In this document: positions 24,043-35,756 of the stretch, piece after piece
Layout: each line of letters starts with the position of its first letter
How positions within the stretch are numbered: the stretch's first letter is position 1
DNA from: Cryptomeria japonica
Taxonomy: Eukaryota; Streptophyta; Pinopsida; Cupressales; Cupressaceae
Direction of reading: 5' to 3'
DNA: 64,000 nt
Assembly: GCF_030272615.1 (NCBI RefSeq)
Contig: NC_081407.1
Location: 269,068,575 to 269,132,574 of the forward strand
Position numbers and translations under genes: made by a program
Notes under the pieces: generated by a model
What the model saw: only the letters and a program-made list of their open reading frames with translations
Told to the model about the DNA's origin: nothing
Database searches by the model: none

Positions 24043-25010
24043 TCAAGAATGAATGAAGAAACTGCTCCAAGAATGTCGAACAACATTCCTCCCCTTAGGA
24101 AGAAACAAAACCAAAGGTGTATCCATGAAGTCTCCCCAATCATGAAGGAAGATGAATGAAAAAAAACTTATGATGAATGAAGTCTCTGAAAATTGCTCAA
24201 GTGTCCCCATGTCGATGCTGAAAGATACCCCCTCCAAAGGTGGTAAACTGCTCCACACTGCTGAAAAAGGTACTCCAAGATCTAGTGGAGATGAATGTAG
24301 AACAATGTCCAAAGACTCACATGTCTCCTCCAAGGATAAAGAGACCTCCTCCAACTGTTGTACATAAGAATCCACAATCATGTCAACCTCGAAAGAATGA
24401 TCATGTAAAGAATGAACAAGAGGGTTAGAGTGTGCCCTCGCAACTATTGAAGAAGGACCATCTTCATCAAAGAGAAGATGAATATCATCAATGATGTCTC
24501 CCAAATCTGCAATAAGGATTCCACAAACAAACCTGCAATGTCTGTCAAGTAATCATCCCATGAATTCAAAGCTGGAAGACAATGAATATCCCGCTGCACT
24601 GAATCACAAGAAGGAAAAATTGTCGCACTATCTGCATCATTAGGTGCAATAGGTGAAGTGATATCAATAGGAGGAGATGAAATACAAGGCTCAAGAACAA
24701 GGTCACATGTGAGAATCCCCAAGTTCAAGTACCCAAAGTTCTCCTCAAAATATAAACCATCACAAGCAGTGTTATCATCATGTGAAGAATCATCATATGT
24801 GAAATCATTATCATCAGCAAAATCTGAAAAGGAGTATAACCGAGATGCATGATCAACCACCCCAGTCGCAATGATAGCTCTAGTCTCCAAGTCTCTAATG
24901 AAAACTGACTCGGGTGTGAACTCCACAATTCTCTTAGTAGAGCCATGTGTGATTTGATAGATGGAAAGTGGATTGTTTGTCAAATGGGGTACACACAACA
25001 TATCATTCAA
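24043..25010 (-). CDS. Acidic C-terminal extension after protease, function unknown
   Basis: Downstream of the protease the same reading frame runs from 25010 to 24444, then a frameshift within the 24444-24504 overlap leads into a second frame to 24043. The first 40 residues resemble the usual post-protease stretch (V-P-H-L-T-N-N-P-L-S). After that come roughly 280 residues rich in Asp, Glu, Ser and Leu, with repeated S-L-E-E and D-D-I-H patterns. None of the integrase H-H-C-C, D-D-E or reverse transcriptase motifs expected here in a copia element is present. I do not recognise the region. It may be a degenerate pol replacement or a gag-fused accessory domain. Confidence 0.5.
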
Positions 25011-26182
25011 GGATTTGTCCCTAATGGTAATAGATCATTTCCCAATCACATCCATGTATGTATGATTGCCCATCAAAATCTATGGCATGGTGCAAGGTTC
25101 AAATGAAGAGAACATAGACTATGAAGATGCCATATGATGAGAAGCCCCTGAATCTAGAAGCCATCTCCCTGAATCATGACTTGTAGTAACACTATGAGAT
25201 TTTCCTTTTCTTGTCCCAAAAGAGGGGGTCTTCCCACTTGTAGAAGCAATGAATGCTTGTCCTTTCCCTTTTGATGAATCATCCTAATTGTAGACATTAG
25301 GCAAATCAATGTTATGCTTTTTGAGGATATGTGTGAGCTCATCAATCTTCTTAGAATGGCAACGACACTCCTCATGACCAAAATTTTTACAATAGGCACA
25401 AGTATGTCTCTCCCTCTTTGGTGAATTGTCCCTCTTGGAAGAGGATGAATCTCCTTGTTGTGGAGAAGGTGATTCTTTGTCCTTAGGCTTTGATTGCCAT
25501 TTCTTCTTGTTTGAGATGTCCTTTCCTTGATTTCCTTTGTTCCCTTGATTTGCCACTAATGCTTGAGACTTAGAAGCCTTAAGAATTCACATGCTTATCA
25601 ACTTAGTTTGTTCCATCATCAACATTTTAACGAAATCATCAAATGTAGGCATTGTGTATCTTGAACCCATTGTCATCCTATGGGTTTGGAAACTAGAAAC
25701 AAATGCTGCATATTCTTGTGGAAGCTTGTCTATCAAATTGAAGATCAATTGAGTATCCTTCTTATCAATGCCACAATCCTTGAGTTGTGCCCTCAACTCT
25801 TTTTCTTTAGGGACATAATCTTGTATACTATCAAAGTTATTTGGATCTAACATGGTGAGATCACTATCAATCTGATATCCCCTAATCTCATCAACTTGAC
25901 CATACAAGTCTTGAAACTTTTGCCAAGCATCCTTGATTAGGGTACATTTCTCAATATGAAAAATGAGATCCTTTGATACATACTTCTTAAGATACCAATT
26001 GCCATGATATTTTTAGTGAGCCAATCCAAGTGACCAACATGATCAGCCTTAGGATCAGCGGGAGCAATAATAGTTCCATCAATATAATGAGTTAGTCCTT
26101 TTTCCATATGTTTACTCCATGCATCAATTTTCCAAGTAGCATAATTAAGAGGAGTTAAGAGAGGAAACTTAGAAGAACCCAT
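25011..26182 (-). pseudogene. Copia-type Gag and protease
   Basis: Gag starts at the ATG 26182-26180 (M-G-S-S-K-F), with L-N-Y-A-T-W-K and Y-I-D-G-T-I as in copia Gag. A frameshift near 25960 moves into the frame used for the rest. A zinc knuckle C-x2-C-x4-H-x4-C (C-A-Y-C ... C-R-C) lies at about 25360-25402. A stop follows at 25284-25286, and the aspartic protease motif D-S-G-A is at 25154-25143 in that same frame, followed by S-H-H-M. Gag packages the element RNA and the protease would process it. At least one frameshift and three stops show that this copy is dead. Confidence 0.8.
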
Positions 26183-27786
26183 AGCAGCAAAAAGGGAAGA
26201 ACACAAGAGCACAAAAGCACAAGAGACACCCCCAAAATGATGATTTTGGCACTTTATATGTAGTGTGTGTACAATAGGCCACTTGAAAACAATGGCAAGG
26301 TGGACTTTTGATTTTATTTTACAGCTGTCCCAATAGGCTGAGAAATACAAAGAAAAAGACCAACAAGATAGATCTATGCAATACAAGTGCCAAATTGGCC
26401 AAAAAAGAACATTTGTTGAAAGTACAATTTCTACCGAAAATTGTTGCAAACTGATAGCATATTATGAGAGTAGACAAAAAATTATGCACTTTAAAAAAAA
26501 TAGCACCTGAAAAGGAGCTCATATGAGCCCGAACGGAGTCCCGAAAGTTGCAGAAATGAGGATTGGACAGGTACAGTCACCAAAAACTGAGATTTATAAA
26601 AAATTTGTCCATCAAAATCATAAAATAATGCCACCACGAGAAAGTACACGAAATTATAGCCCATTTTAAAAATAATTGCACCAAAAAAAGAGCAAAAATA
26701 AGCAAGATATGGCCATTTTGAAGTTGAACTGCAAAATCAAAAAGCTCAATGAAGGGGCCCTGCAAATTTTTTTTAATGATGACATCATCAAGTCACGAGC
26801 CTAAATTTGACGGTCGTCGCAAAAACTTCGCCTCCTTGCCTTCGTGGCGTCCATACCGTACAGACTAAAATGTGGCAAAAAATGATTCACTAAAAAGATG
26901 AGGTGGCACAGGTTGCTGATGTGTCTGATGAGTTGGCCCGATGACTGGGCTGCCACGTGGCGACCTTTTGTGTGCTAATGTGGCATACTAAGCGAATGAC
27001 GTGGTAAGCCTGGATGTCACCTTCGTGTCTGCAGACGGAGCGGTTGACTGGGTGATTGTGTGGCAGGTCGTGTGGCATAGGATGAGAGAAGCGTGAAGCC
27101 GGACGGGAGGATGCCAGGGACAGAGGCGCCAACAGTCGGAGGTGGCATGACAGGTCATCAGCGAGGAAGTTCACGCAGCCAGGGAGGATGGTCGCCATCG
27201 AGCTGGTGTGGTCACTGGCGGTTAGGCAGCCCGGGTGGGGAAGTCGTCGGCAGCGATGAAGCTGGCCACCGGAGGAGAGGCAGCGGTGCGTTCAGAGGTC
27301 GCCGGTAGGAGTGAAGCACGAGCCGGCAGTCGTGAGCAGCTGTCGGCAGGGTACAAGAGTACGAGGAGGAGCCTGCATAAATTGAAATGCGCAGAGTACG
27401 GGATGGGAGGGTGGTCACGGGACCCCCCCAAAATAGTTTTTTTTTTTTTTCAAAATCCCCTACACCTTTTTCAAAAAAAACTTTTCCAATTTTTTTTTTC
27501 TGCCGAATAATGAAAAAATAAATTTTAAAAAAAAAACTTTTTTTCAAAAAAAATTTCAGAATCCGTACTATACCGCCCAAATTGGGCAAAAATTTTCCTC
27601 CAAGCCCGAAATCTGATTTTCACCAAAATAGGTCGAATTTATACTCAAAATTCCTGGAAACGTCCTCCCGGATGCAATGGCGAGGTCGGATCTAGTCTAG
27701 GACACCTCCAAAGGATGTTGCTTCTCAGATCTACCTCTTGATGTCGCAATAATGTCTCTCAAAGATGAATCAATAACGCTCTAATG
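26183..27786 (-). other. Long leader of the gag-protease element with a GC-rich block
   Basis: About 1.6 kb separates the primer site from gag. The part from about 26800 to 27420 is clearly richer in G+C than the rest of the window, and 27430-27560 is T- and A-homopolymer rich. Short open frames here on both strands overlap and are not credible. The GC block might be a captured foreign fragment. Confidence 0.5.
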
Positions 27787-27798
27787 GCTCTGATACCA
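27787..27798 (-). other. Primer binding site, initiator tRNA-Met
   Basis: TGGTATCAGAGC on the minus strand, directly after the 5' LTR end CTCACA. It is complementary to the 3' end of initiator tRNA-Met, the common primer of plant LTR elements. Confidence 0.9.
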
Positions 27799-28279
27799 TG
27801 TGAGATTTTGTCAAGATCAAGAGCTCAATGAAATATACAAAATAGAGAGACAAAATATAGGACAAGAATAAACTATATTCTCATCAATAAATAGAAAAAA
27901 GATCAATAGTTGTTACATACAATGAAGATGAGTCTGCTTATATAGGTAAGACTATATGGATATGTGAGCACACAAACATGACATGTGGCTCAATAAGAAA
28001 TAAGGGTAGGTAGGAAATAGGTGTGGGTAGAAGAAACAATAAAATATTCCACATGAGGTGTATCACCCACCGAAGGTGGAATTATCACTCCACAATAAGT
28101 GGATATGATAGAGTAGTAACAAGATCACACCATAAAAGGTGGAAATTCTCCTACACACACTATCCCAATGTGGCACAACACCCAAGTGTCTCATACCCAA
28201 ACTACTGTGAAATGCATTTCCTAATTAAACTTAAGTAAGGTGTAATAATATCCATGATGAATAATTATTTGCACCAACA
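27799..28279 (-). repeat. 5' LTR, 481 bp, internally deleted form
   Basis: It matches 21734-22215 of the 3' LTR and then jumps straight to the outer terminus (GCACC then AACA). Lengths agree exactly: 1968 minus 1482 deleted, minus 5 bases of small indels, gives 481. Confidence 0.88.
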
Positions 28280-28284
28280 ATGAT

Positions 28285-30940
28285 GTTTGTATGGTTTTGT
28301 GGCTCCCGAAATGTGTTTTGTGTGTCAATTTAATAATTGTTTCGTCCTTTCAATCACTCATTATATTGAGTGGCCCAATTTCTCTGAAACACTTCCCATC
28401 AGCAGCCACGTTTGCCAACTCATCAACTTCTTTATTCCCTTCTCTGAACACACGGTTGAGAAGGTGAAGGATTTTGAAGATGTTCTGGTGCAGGAGCACC
28501 TAGACCTCTTTTTCAACACAAGTTTGAGAGCAAGTTTGATTTTCATTAGCTTTGAGTGGGAATGGTTGTTTAAGTTGTTTTTGTGTTGCTTTAAGTTGTT
28601 TGGATGAGTTTTGAACTCATTGTGAGGTTTTGTTTTCCTGTTTTCATCTTTTGCTCAAAATTGCCAGTTTTGGAGTTGCCTAGCAAAATGTTGTAAAAAG
28701 TGAGTTCTTTATGTGATTTTGTTTTGAAAAGGTCTAGGCATGTTTTGTGTTTGGTTTTTAGGTGTGAGAAGTGTTCTTAGGTGTTTTGTGGGTTTTGAGT
28801 TCAACCCTACACCTTCTAGGCATAAAAGTTGTCATTTTAGGCATCCAAAATGTCAAATTTAGTGTGCTTGGACATGTACCTGTCTGTACAAGAGGTTAAC
28901 CAACCTGGAATGGTATTTATTCTCTTGTTGGAACTATTGTAAGGGTTGTTCAATCGGAGTTTTTAATCATTATGAAAGTTTGCACTTATTTTACCTTGTT
29001 TTTCCCTAGTTTCTAACTTGGTGTGAGCAGCAATCCGTACGCCTGCTGTACTTTTCCGTACTGTTCTTGCATTTTCAGTTTCTATTATGTTTTCTTAGAC
29101 TTCTCCCTTTGGTGGCATTAAATTTGATTAAGTTTTGAAGTTGTAGTAAAATTGGTTTAATTTCACAGTTTCACTGCCCAGTCTAGGAATTTGGGCAAGA
29201 ATGCTCGACCAACTTGGTTTCTTGGAGTCCTAAAGTGTTCATGGCTTCTCAAGAACCAGTTGGTCAACTTGTAAATTATGTAAATATGTGTTTTGGTTTC
29301 AAGAGTGCAGGTACAAGGTGTTTTGTGGCCATGGAGCCCTAGGCCAGTATGCCATTTGGCTAGGATCTTGCATAAATTTGATGCTTTGCTCTCCCATAGC
29401 AATTGCATTCTTTTGGTGAATAGTCCTATGTGATGTCCAAGTGATATGTGCAAGAAAAGAGACTTCCTAAGTTTGGAAGATGAAGGTTATATGTTTCAGT
29501 TTTATGAATTGTAAACCAAAACAGTGAGTCACAGTTTGGTAGTAGTTTTCTTTCCTAGTTTGCTCTCCACCATTCATTGGTGTGTGAAAACCTCTGTCTA
29601 TACTTTGTTTGATTGTAAAAAAGAACAAAGAGAGGTGTAAGCCCTGCTCATGGGTAATGTAAAAGACAAGATCAAACAATGATCTCCTTAGGCAAAATGG
29701 AAAACGCCCAGCAGGCTGTCACAGTCAAGTATGACTGATTTTTGCATATTTGTTGAAGTTGTATATGGATTTCTCCTCTCCAAATTGCAGGTATGAAGGA
29801 ATTCATGTATGAAGAAGGTAGAGAATTTCTAATAAAGCACAAAAAAACCTTCAAATAAGAGTTCTAACATTGCAAAGTGCAGGTCCAAAATGGGAAAACA
29901 GTGAAAAGAGAAAAGTGCAGTCCTATTTAGTTTGACAGTGAACTATTTGCTATTTGTAATTGCCTAATGCCTTTTGTGTAGGGAAAAGTGGGTTCCTTCT
30001 TGTCTCTAAAGTTGGCTATGTTCATATGCTTCATTTGTAATTGAAATTTTGCAAAATTGTGCTTGTAGATGGCAAAAAGTGAAAAGTTGTCAAATGTTGC
30101 ATTTCCCTTTTGTGCATATTATGAAAATCTTGTTCTTCACTTTGTGAGGTTTAAACCTTTTTGTTTATGGTCTTGTTAGCCAACAACAAGGTAGAATTAG
30201 GTGTCCTTGAGTCATTTGGAGGATCCCAAGTTGGAAATGTGGTTTTTGCCAACAAGCCCTACCAAAACCCTCTTTTTATGCCCTTTTTTGGGACAGTCAT
30301 GGAGAAGGCTTTAGGGACCCCTAAACTTGATAAATCTTCAAGAACCCCCAAAAGGGTATCCAAATATGTGATGCTTTCAGTCTGGAAGTCCATTGCTTGA
30401 GCTGGGTGAGCACAAAACCCCAAAAGGAGGGCTAATTGCTTGTAGCCTTTTTAGGCCTTAAATTTGAGTTTTGGTCAAATCGGATAGACATCAATGCGAG
30501 TTGAAACAAGTTGTCCTCACATGAATTTGACACCTTTGTGGGGTAGACTCCAAAAACTTAGTTTTAGCACTTGAGGAGGACTTCTACATCTCAAAATGTA
30601 GAAGACAAAAGACACCATTGGGAGCAAAACTTAGTATCAATGTGTAAACCAACAAAAGGAGACCTTGTGCAGTCAGGGAGCAGGTTAGGGACAGAGGAAT
30701 GAAAGCCAAGAGGATGAACAAGGAGACAGTTTACCAAGCCAGAGTGGTTATGGGGTTGAAGCCCTTGAGCAACCAAGAATTCTTGTCTTAGGGAGGTGGA
30801 TCAAGAGGAAGTTTCAGGTTGACTATGAACCTTTGCACTCTGATTACAACAACAATACCTTGAAATTAGTAAGGACCTATACTTAGTGAACATACAAGTC
30901 AATTGAGCATTCCACTTGCACTACCTCCCTATCATGTTCC
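28285..30940. other. Unclassified repeat-derived DNA
   Basis: Short open frames on both strands encode nothing recognisable. The composition (G/T-rich plus strand with AAAACCCC and CCCAAAAGG words) resembles untranslated parts of LTR elements, but I could not identify ends, a primer site or coding motifs. Confidence 0.35.
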
Positions 30941-30950
30941 TATGTTGATC

Positions 30951-31162
30951 GGTCTTAAATCACACATATTAAGTAACATATTAAGTCTACAGAATGTCAG
31001 TTAATTCTGAATGTTTAACACTTTTAAGCCTAGAAGTGTAATCTTAGTGTGACCACACACCTTAAGCAACATATTAAGTCTAGAAAATGTCAGTCAACTC
31101 TGAGTGTTTAACACTTTTAAGCCTAGAAATATAAGCTTAGTATGTGTGATTTAAGCTGTTCC
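30951..31162. mobile_element. MITE copy 1 with 9-bp target duplication
   Basis: The ends are inverted: CTTAAATCACACATA near 30955 and its complement TATGTGTGATTTAAG ending at about 31155. ATGTTGATC flanks both sides (30942-30950 and 31163-31171), a 9-bp duplication as made by Mutator-type transposases. The core carries an internal tandem duplication of about 100 bp (CATATTAAGTCTA...CACTTTTAAGCCTAGAA twice). There is no coding capacity. The right flank is a LINE RNase H relic, so the site was within that relic. Confidence 0.65.
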
Positions 31163-31690
31163 ATGTTGATCAGTGTGGAATCCCCATCTATCTCTATTTT
31201 ATCTAATTCAAGGCCCTTATAGAGAAGCAATCCATACATGAGCACACCGAATTCAGCAACATTATTGATATCTTTATCCAACGGGACAACCAATCTTCCC
31301 ACATTTTGATAAGGCACTCGACACCAGAAGGACCTAGATTACCCCCTCAAGGTGCCATCAAAGTTCAACTTATACCATCCATAATTGGGCCTCTACCGTT
31401 TCACCTGTCCTCTAGCAATGTTTGTATCCCCTACCCTATCTCTAATGTATGGTGGGATGCTTAATCTGTGCCATCAGAATCTCATCTGCACATCCCATTC
31501 AGTGAATGTGTCTCTTTATTTACTATTATGTCACGCTCTGTCATTGGAAGCTTCCGCCATTGTATCCTCAACCTTATCATTCCTACATAATTTTGTTCTT
31601 TCCTTCCCTATGCTCATTTCACCATTGCAGTTTGAGGGAGGTGGTGATGGAGCTTTAGTGCGGCTATTAAATTGTATGAGAGACTAAGGA
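31163..31690 (-). pseudogene. LINE RNase H domain relic
   Basis: Minus-strand reading from about 31390 gives W-Y-K-L-N-F-D-G-T, the start of the plant LINE-type RNase H domain, then N-N-V-A-E-F and I-E-I-D-G-D-S, the following catalytic-region motifs. Stops interrupt it near 31350 and upstream. The upstream part to about 31690 reads as the linker preceding RNase H, with several stops. The MITE at 30951-31162 cuts it just after the D-G-D-S motif. Only a fragment of one LINE is present. Confidence 0.65.
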
Positions 31691-31699
31691 TACTTTTCT

Positions 31700-34689
31700 G
31701 GTTTTGTTTCTTATTGGCATCCATATTGGACTATCCAGAATTGGCATAAGTGAAGAAATATAATTGCAGAACCTGTTTAATATTAATTTAAGGTAGTGCA
31801 ACTATGATATTACGTCTATCTGAGGACCCCCATGACAGATTTTGAACACATATGATACGTCTATATCAACTATTTCCTGTGCTGGAGTGATTTCTCCCCA
31901 ATACCAATGCTATCAGTTGTTTTACAAGTCAAGAAAAATGGGCCCAACGCCCACACATTGAATTTGTACTCAAACTTAGTTCTCCTGTTTTTTAACTTTT
32001 GCATTCCCGAACACTATTTTGTCTGCCTTGGTTATTACTTCTGACAATTTCAAAGATCAAAACTTCTATTTTGGCATTTCATGCCAATGTAGGGCTAGGC
32101 GTTGCAGCTCAAAATTCCTATCTTTGTGTGGTGTCCACCCACTTGCAGGTTTAGGGTGAATGGCAGTTTGGGCTACTATGATATTCATCATTCTAGACGA
32201 TCAATTTATTGGGTCAGTCTTAAATTATATACATTAAGCAATATATTAAGTATAGAAAATATCAGTCAATTTTAAGTATTTAATATTTTTAAATCTAAAA
32301 ATTAAAGCTTAATAAGTGTGATTTAAGCTTATTGCAGTGCATAGACTTCCACTTCAAAGCCCCCTATCATTTCATGCTATGACTTATTCTATCATGTAGG
32401 ATGGCATTATCTCGCTAGTTACAGCCTAGGTATAATCTAAGAGGGAGAGCACCTTTGGTGAAAGAACAATCAGTCTTTGTTGTGTTCCAAAATCGTATCT
32501 TTATTTTAGAGATACTGTTGCATGTATAGGAAGAGGTGACCGGAGTTACACTTCAACTAAAATCTACACTGTACACAGTTTACAGTATTGTTTTTATTTT
32601 AAAATTTGTTTCTCTCTATTCTATTTCATCTTGTGATATCTTACCATACCTTTATTTTTCATTCCCAGAGAAAACTTTGTAGGGTATGTTAATTGTTCTT
32701 GGCCATCACTTGCCAGATACGAACTGCACTATCGTTAAGACTACATTTGTACATATGTATTTGTATTTCTAAATATTTGATGAAGTATAAAATTTGTGTC
32801 TTGGTTTTACATTTTATTTTAGATGGGATACTACTATTGTTTTTGAAAAAAAATAAACAAGCATGATTTATGTGCACATCGAGTTCCCTATATTGCAGCT
32901 AAGGCGTGCAAATCCCACAAAGCGTAAATAAATGCAGGCAAAGTTCTTTGAACTTTCTCAGCTTCAATCAGAAACTATGATTCAATGTTATATGGATTCC
33001 TAAATTCTGATAGTACATCCTATTCTTTAGTGACCACTTCAAATTGCATACATATAATCCTCATGAGAGTTTGCATATAGAAAGATATTAACAAGGAACT
33101 TGCCCGTCTAAAATGTAGCAGGCCATTTAGCCAAAACATAGTGGAATATTATTTCAATTAAATATATGCTCCTTCATACAAGTGTGCTATAAAAGCATAA
33201 TAAAAATAATTTCATTGAAGTTTAAAAATGTTTATACAATATTATCTTGAGCTACCATTTCAAATATTCATGAGAACCTCCATAGAGGTATGTAAATGGG
33301 AGAATACTTCACAATGGAACTTTAAACAAAACAGTATGAGATAAAAAAAAAAAATTTCTTATGAATACAATTCTTAAATAATATGTGACTTTTGTTAGAG
33401 GCTATTCAATGGAAAACAATAAATGAAGACTTTTTCTTTAGCATTCTATGTGATGGATAAATTAAAAAACAATCAAATAATTGCATCTTGCTTTCCACCC
33501 TTTCATAATGACATCATGAGCTTTCACGAACCCTAAGCAAAAGAAACACTACATAACCATGCAAATCGATGGTTGAATCTTATTACCAAATAACAATTAC
33601 TCACTATACAACAACTAATTTGGTGTACTCTTCTTAACACATTATTATACTCACATACATAGAACCAAACATTTCACCACAACTATGCATAAGAAAAAGG
33701 AAAGGAACAACTTATCTTTCAACATGATCCTCATAGTTTTCACCTCCATATCCAAGATCTCTCTCCCACCTTCCAAGCTCATTCTTCATTCCCATCTCCA
33801 TAGATAGGAGCTCCGTTAGACTCTTCTCCTCTAACTATCCTCTCTTCTATCATAAGGCAAGTTCTCCATTAAGAGAAGTGGGTAATGATGCTCTCTTCAT
33901 TTTTCATAGGATACATAACCATCTCAACCCTAAACACTTTGTCCCAATCTGTAACTCGTCACTTTCAAACAATTGGGCATTTGAAGAGTTCCACCTAGCC
34001 CAAAAGACAATATCACATGTTCTAGAGGTCTCCATCCCCAAGGTATTGCCCTTAGGGACTTAATTTTGCATATAGATCAAGAAAATTGACCAAACAACAC
34101 CCTTTGAAGACCCATACAAATATCCACATGAGTTTTGACTTAACTAGGGTTCTCCATACCCTAAACTAACTTGCAACCCACCCTTACAAACAACTATCCT
34201 TTAAAAAATATTTAAGGTGGACCAACATTATTGAGAGCCAAATCATCTTAACAATGATACTTATCATCCCCTACATAGGGCTATGATTGAAACTCCCCAA
34301 GGTGGTATTTGGTTTGGTCTTGTTATCTCTTAATTCCCTTTTTACACACTTCATCTCCTACACAATCCAATAATAAACATAATTAGGTCACGATAATCAC
34401 CCACACCATTAGTGTAAAACATCAATTCCATCAACAATTCTTACGTGCATACACCATATTCAATAAAATTTCAAATAAATATGCAAGAGCTATCAATTCC
34501 TATGCTAACCATTCATAAAGATTGCCCAATCATCATCCTAGATTAAATTGGACTCTCTTCAAGGTGCCTCAAGGGAGAGAAAACACACATAAGATTTCAA
34601 CCAATGAAATAATCACATGACCACTTATTTAAACCTAAATAGTCTCGATGTATTTTGAATTTAAGGTTACATTAGTTTTTAATGAGGCG
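31700..34689. other. Intergenic DNA, mostly AT-rich
   Basis: Apart from the second MITE copy near 32212-32345 I see nothing that can be supported. Short open frames at 32689-32877 and 33878-34063 have no recognisable content. Confidence 0.5.
32212..32345. mobile_element. MITE copy 2, same family as 30951-31162
   Basis: The left end holds GTCTTAAATTATATACATTA and the right end GTGTGATTTAAGC, again inverted. The core (TATTAAGTATAGAAAATATC) matches the copy-1 core with C-to-T type changes and is present once, not twice. No target duplication is evident. Confidence 0.6.
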
Positions 34690-35566
34690 GTGTCTTACAT
34701 CTTATCTCAAGAAAAGTGTCTGGCAAACCCTCCACTATGCTTCTCCCTCATGGAACTCTTTGGAATGCACAACTAGATTCCTCTAAATAACATCCCATAT
34801 TCAATTATAAAATCCAATCACCTTGTCATGTCTTACGTAACAGGCTCCATGCAAGCTCTCCAAGCCTCTCCAAAATTAAATCCTCTAGATACAAACTCTC
34901 GAGTTCATGAAAACCAAAAATTTCAATCTAAATCGCCTTCAACAAATTATTCCTTCTATTCAAGGTATCTACAACTTTGTTAGACTTTCTACTCTTATGC
35001 TTAAAAAAAAAGTGTAACTTTGCAAAAACTCAACCCATTTTAAATGTCTTTGATTCAACTTCCTTTGACTATTCAAATATTCCAAAGCTTCATGATCAAT
35101 AAATAAAACAAACTCTTTGGGAAAAATATAATGTCTCAACTTCTTCAATGTCTAAACTATAACATAAAACTCCTAATCATAAACAAAATATTAAATCTCT
35201 TGACATAATTCAAAGTTTCACTAAAATAAGAAATGGGTTTACTTTCTTGACTCGAAACAACTCCAGTTGCATTACCACTAGCATCGCAATCTACCTGAAA
35301 TACCTTATTAAAATCTAGAAGTGTCAAAACAAATTGTTCTATAACTTTTATTTTCAACAAATCAAAACCTTTTGCTTCTCCTATAGTCCACTTAAACTCT
35401 TTTATATCATCTCTCATTGTTTCTATTGGGGATCCATGAATACTAATAGAATTCTTGATAAATTTTCCGTAAAAACTAGCCAAACCATGAAAAGATCTCA
35501 TAATTTCATCCATCCTTGGCAAGGGAAATCTATACTTGACATTAATCGTATTGATAGTATTAATAA
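34690..35566 (-). pseudogene. Ty3/gypsy pol relic (reverse transcriptase edge to RNase H and beyond)
   Basis: From 35566 downward the minus strand reads N-V-K-Y-R-F-P-L-P-R-M-D-E-I-M, part of gypsy reverse transcriptase. It jumps directly to F-H-G-L-A-S-F-Y-G-K-F after the missing catalytic core, so about 140 residues are deleted. RNase H follows (D-F-N-K-V-F-Q-V-D-C-D-A-S-G), then, after frameshifts, K-S-N-K-V-V-D-T-L-N-R-R and a linker ending in H-S-G-G-F-A-R-H-F near 34700. The same segments in the same order are found in the gypsy element at 47787-49350, so both belong to one family. It begins abruptly at 35566 where the GA-rich foldback arm starts. Confidence 0.75.
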
Positions 35567-35589
35567 GAGAGGTAGGTAGAGAGAGAGAG

Positions 35590-35745
35590 AGATGGGAGAT
35601 AAAGAGAATAGGAGGGAAGATAGATACCCATAGAGAGAAGAGATAAATACATAAAGGGAGAGGGGAGATAGAGAGTATAGATAGTGGGCACTTGATAGAG
35701 AGGTGGAGTAAAGAGTACCTCTCCTTCCCTCCCTCTCTTTGAATA
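35590..35745. repeat. Inverted-repeat arm A (purine-rich), pairs with 38383-38540
   Basis: The sequence read backwards and complemented matches 38383-38540 along its length, including ACTCCACCTCTCTATCAAG and TTTATGTATTTATCTCTTCT, with a handful of substitutions and small gaps. The arms enclose 2.6 kb, nearly all satellite. Confidence 0.85.
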
Positions 35746-35756
35746 CCTCTCCTTAG

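Larger units (their letters stand above)
21734..28279 (-). mobile_element. LTR retrotransposon with gag and protease only, complete with 5-bp target duplication
   Basis: In minus orientation: 5' LTR 28279-27799, primer site 27798-27787, leader to 26183, gag from 26182, protease at about 25154, a further open region to 24043, polypurine tract 23710-23702, 3' LTR 23701-21734. The direct repeat ATGAT flanks both ends (21729-21733 and 28280-28284). LTRs begin TGTTGGTGC and end CTCACA in this orientation. No integrase, reverse transcriptase or RNase H motif was found in the 4.1-kb interior. Gag and protease are copia-like. The element would depend on another element's enzymes for copying. By eye the shared LTR parts differ by a few percent, so it is not very recent. 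Confidence 0.85.
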
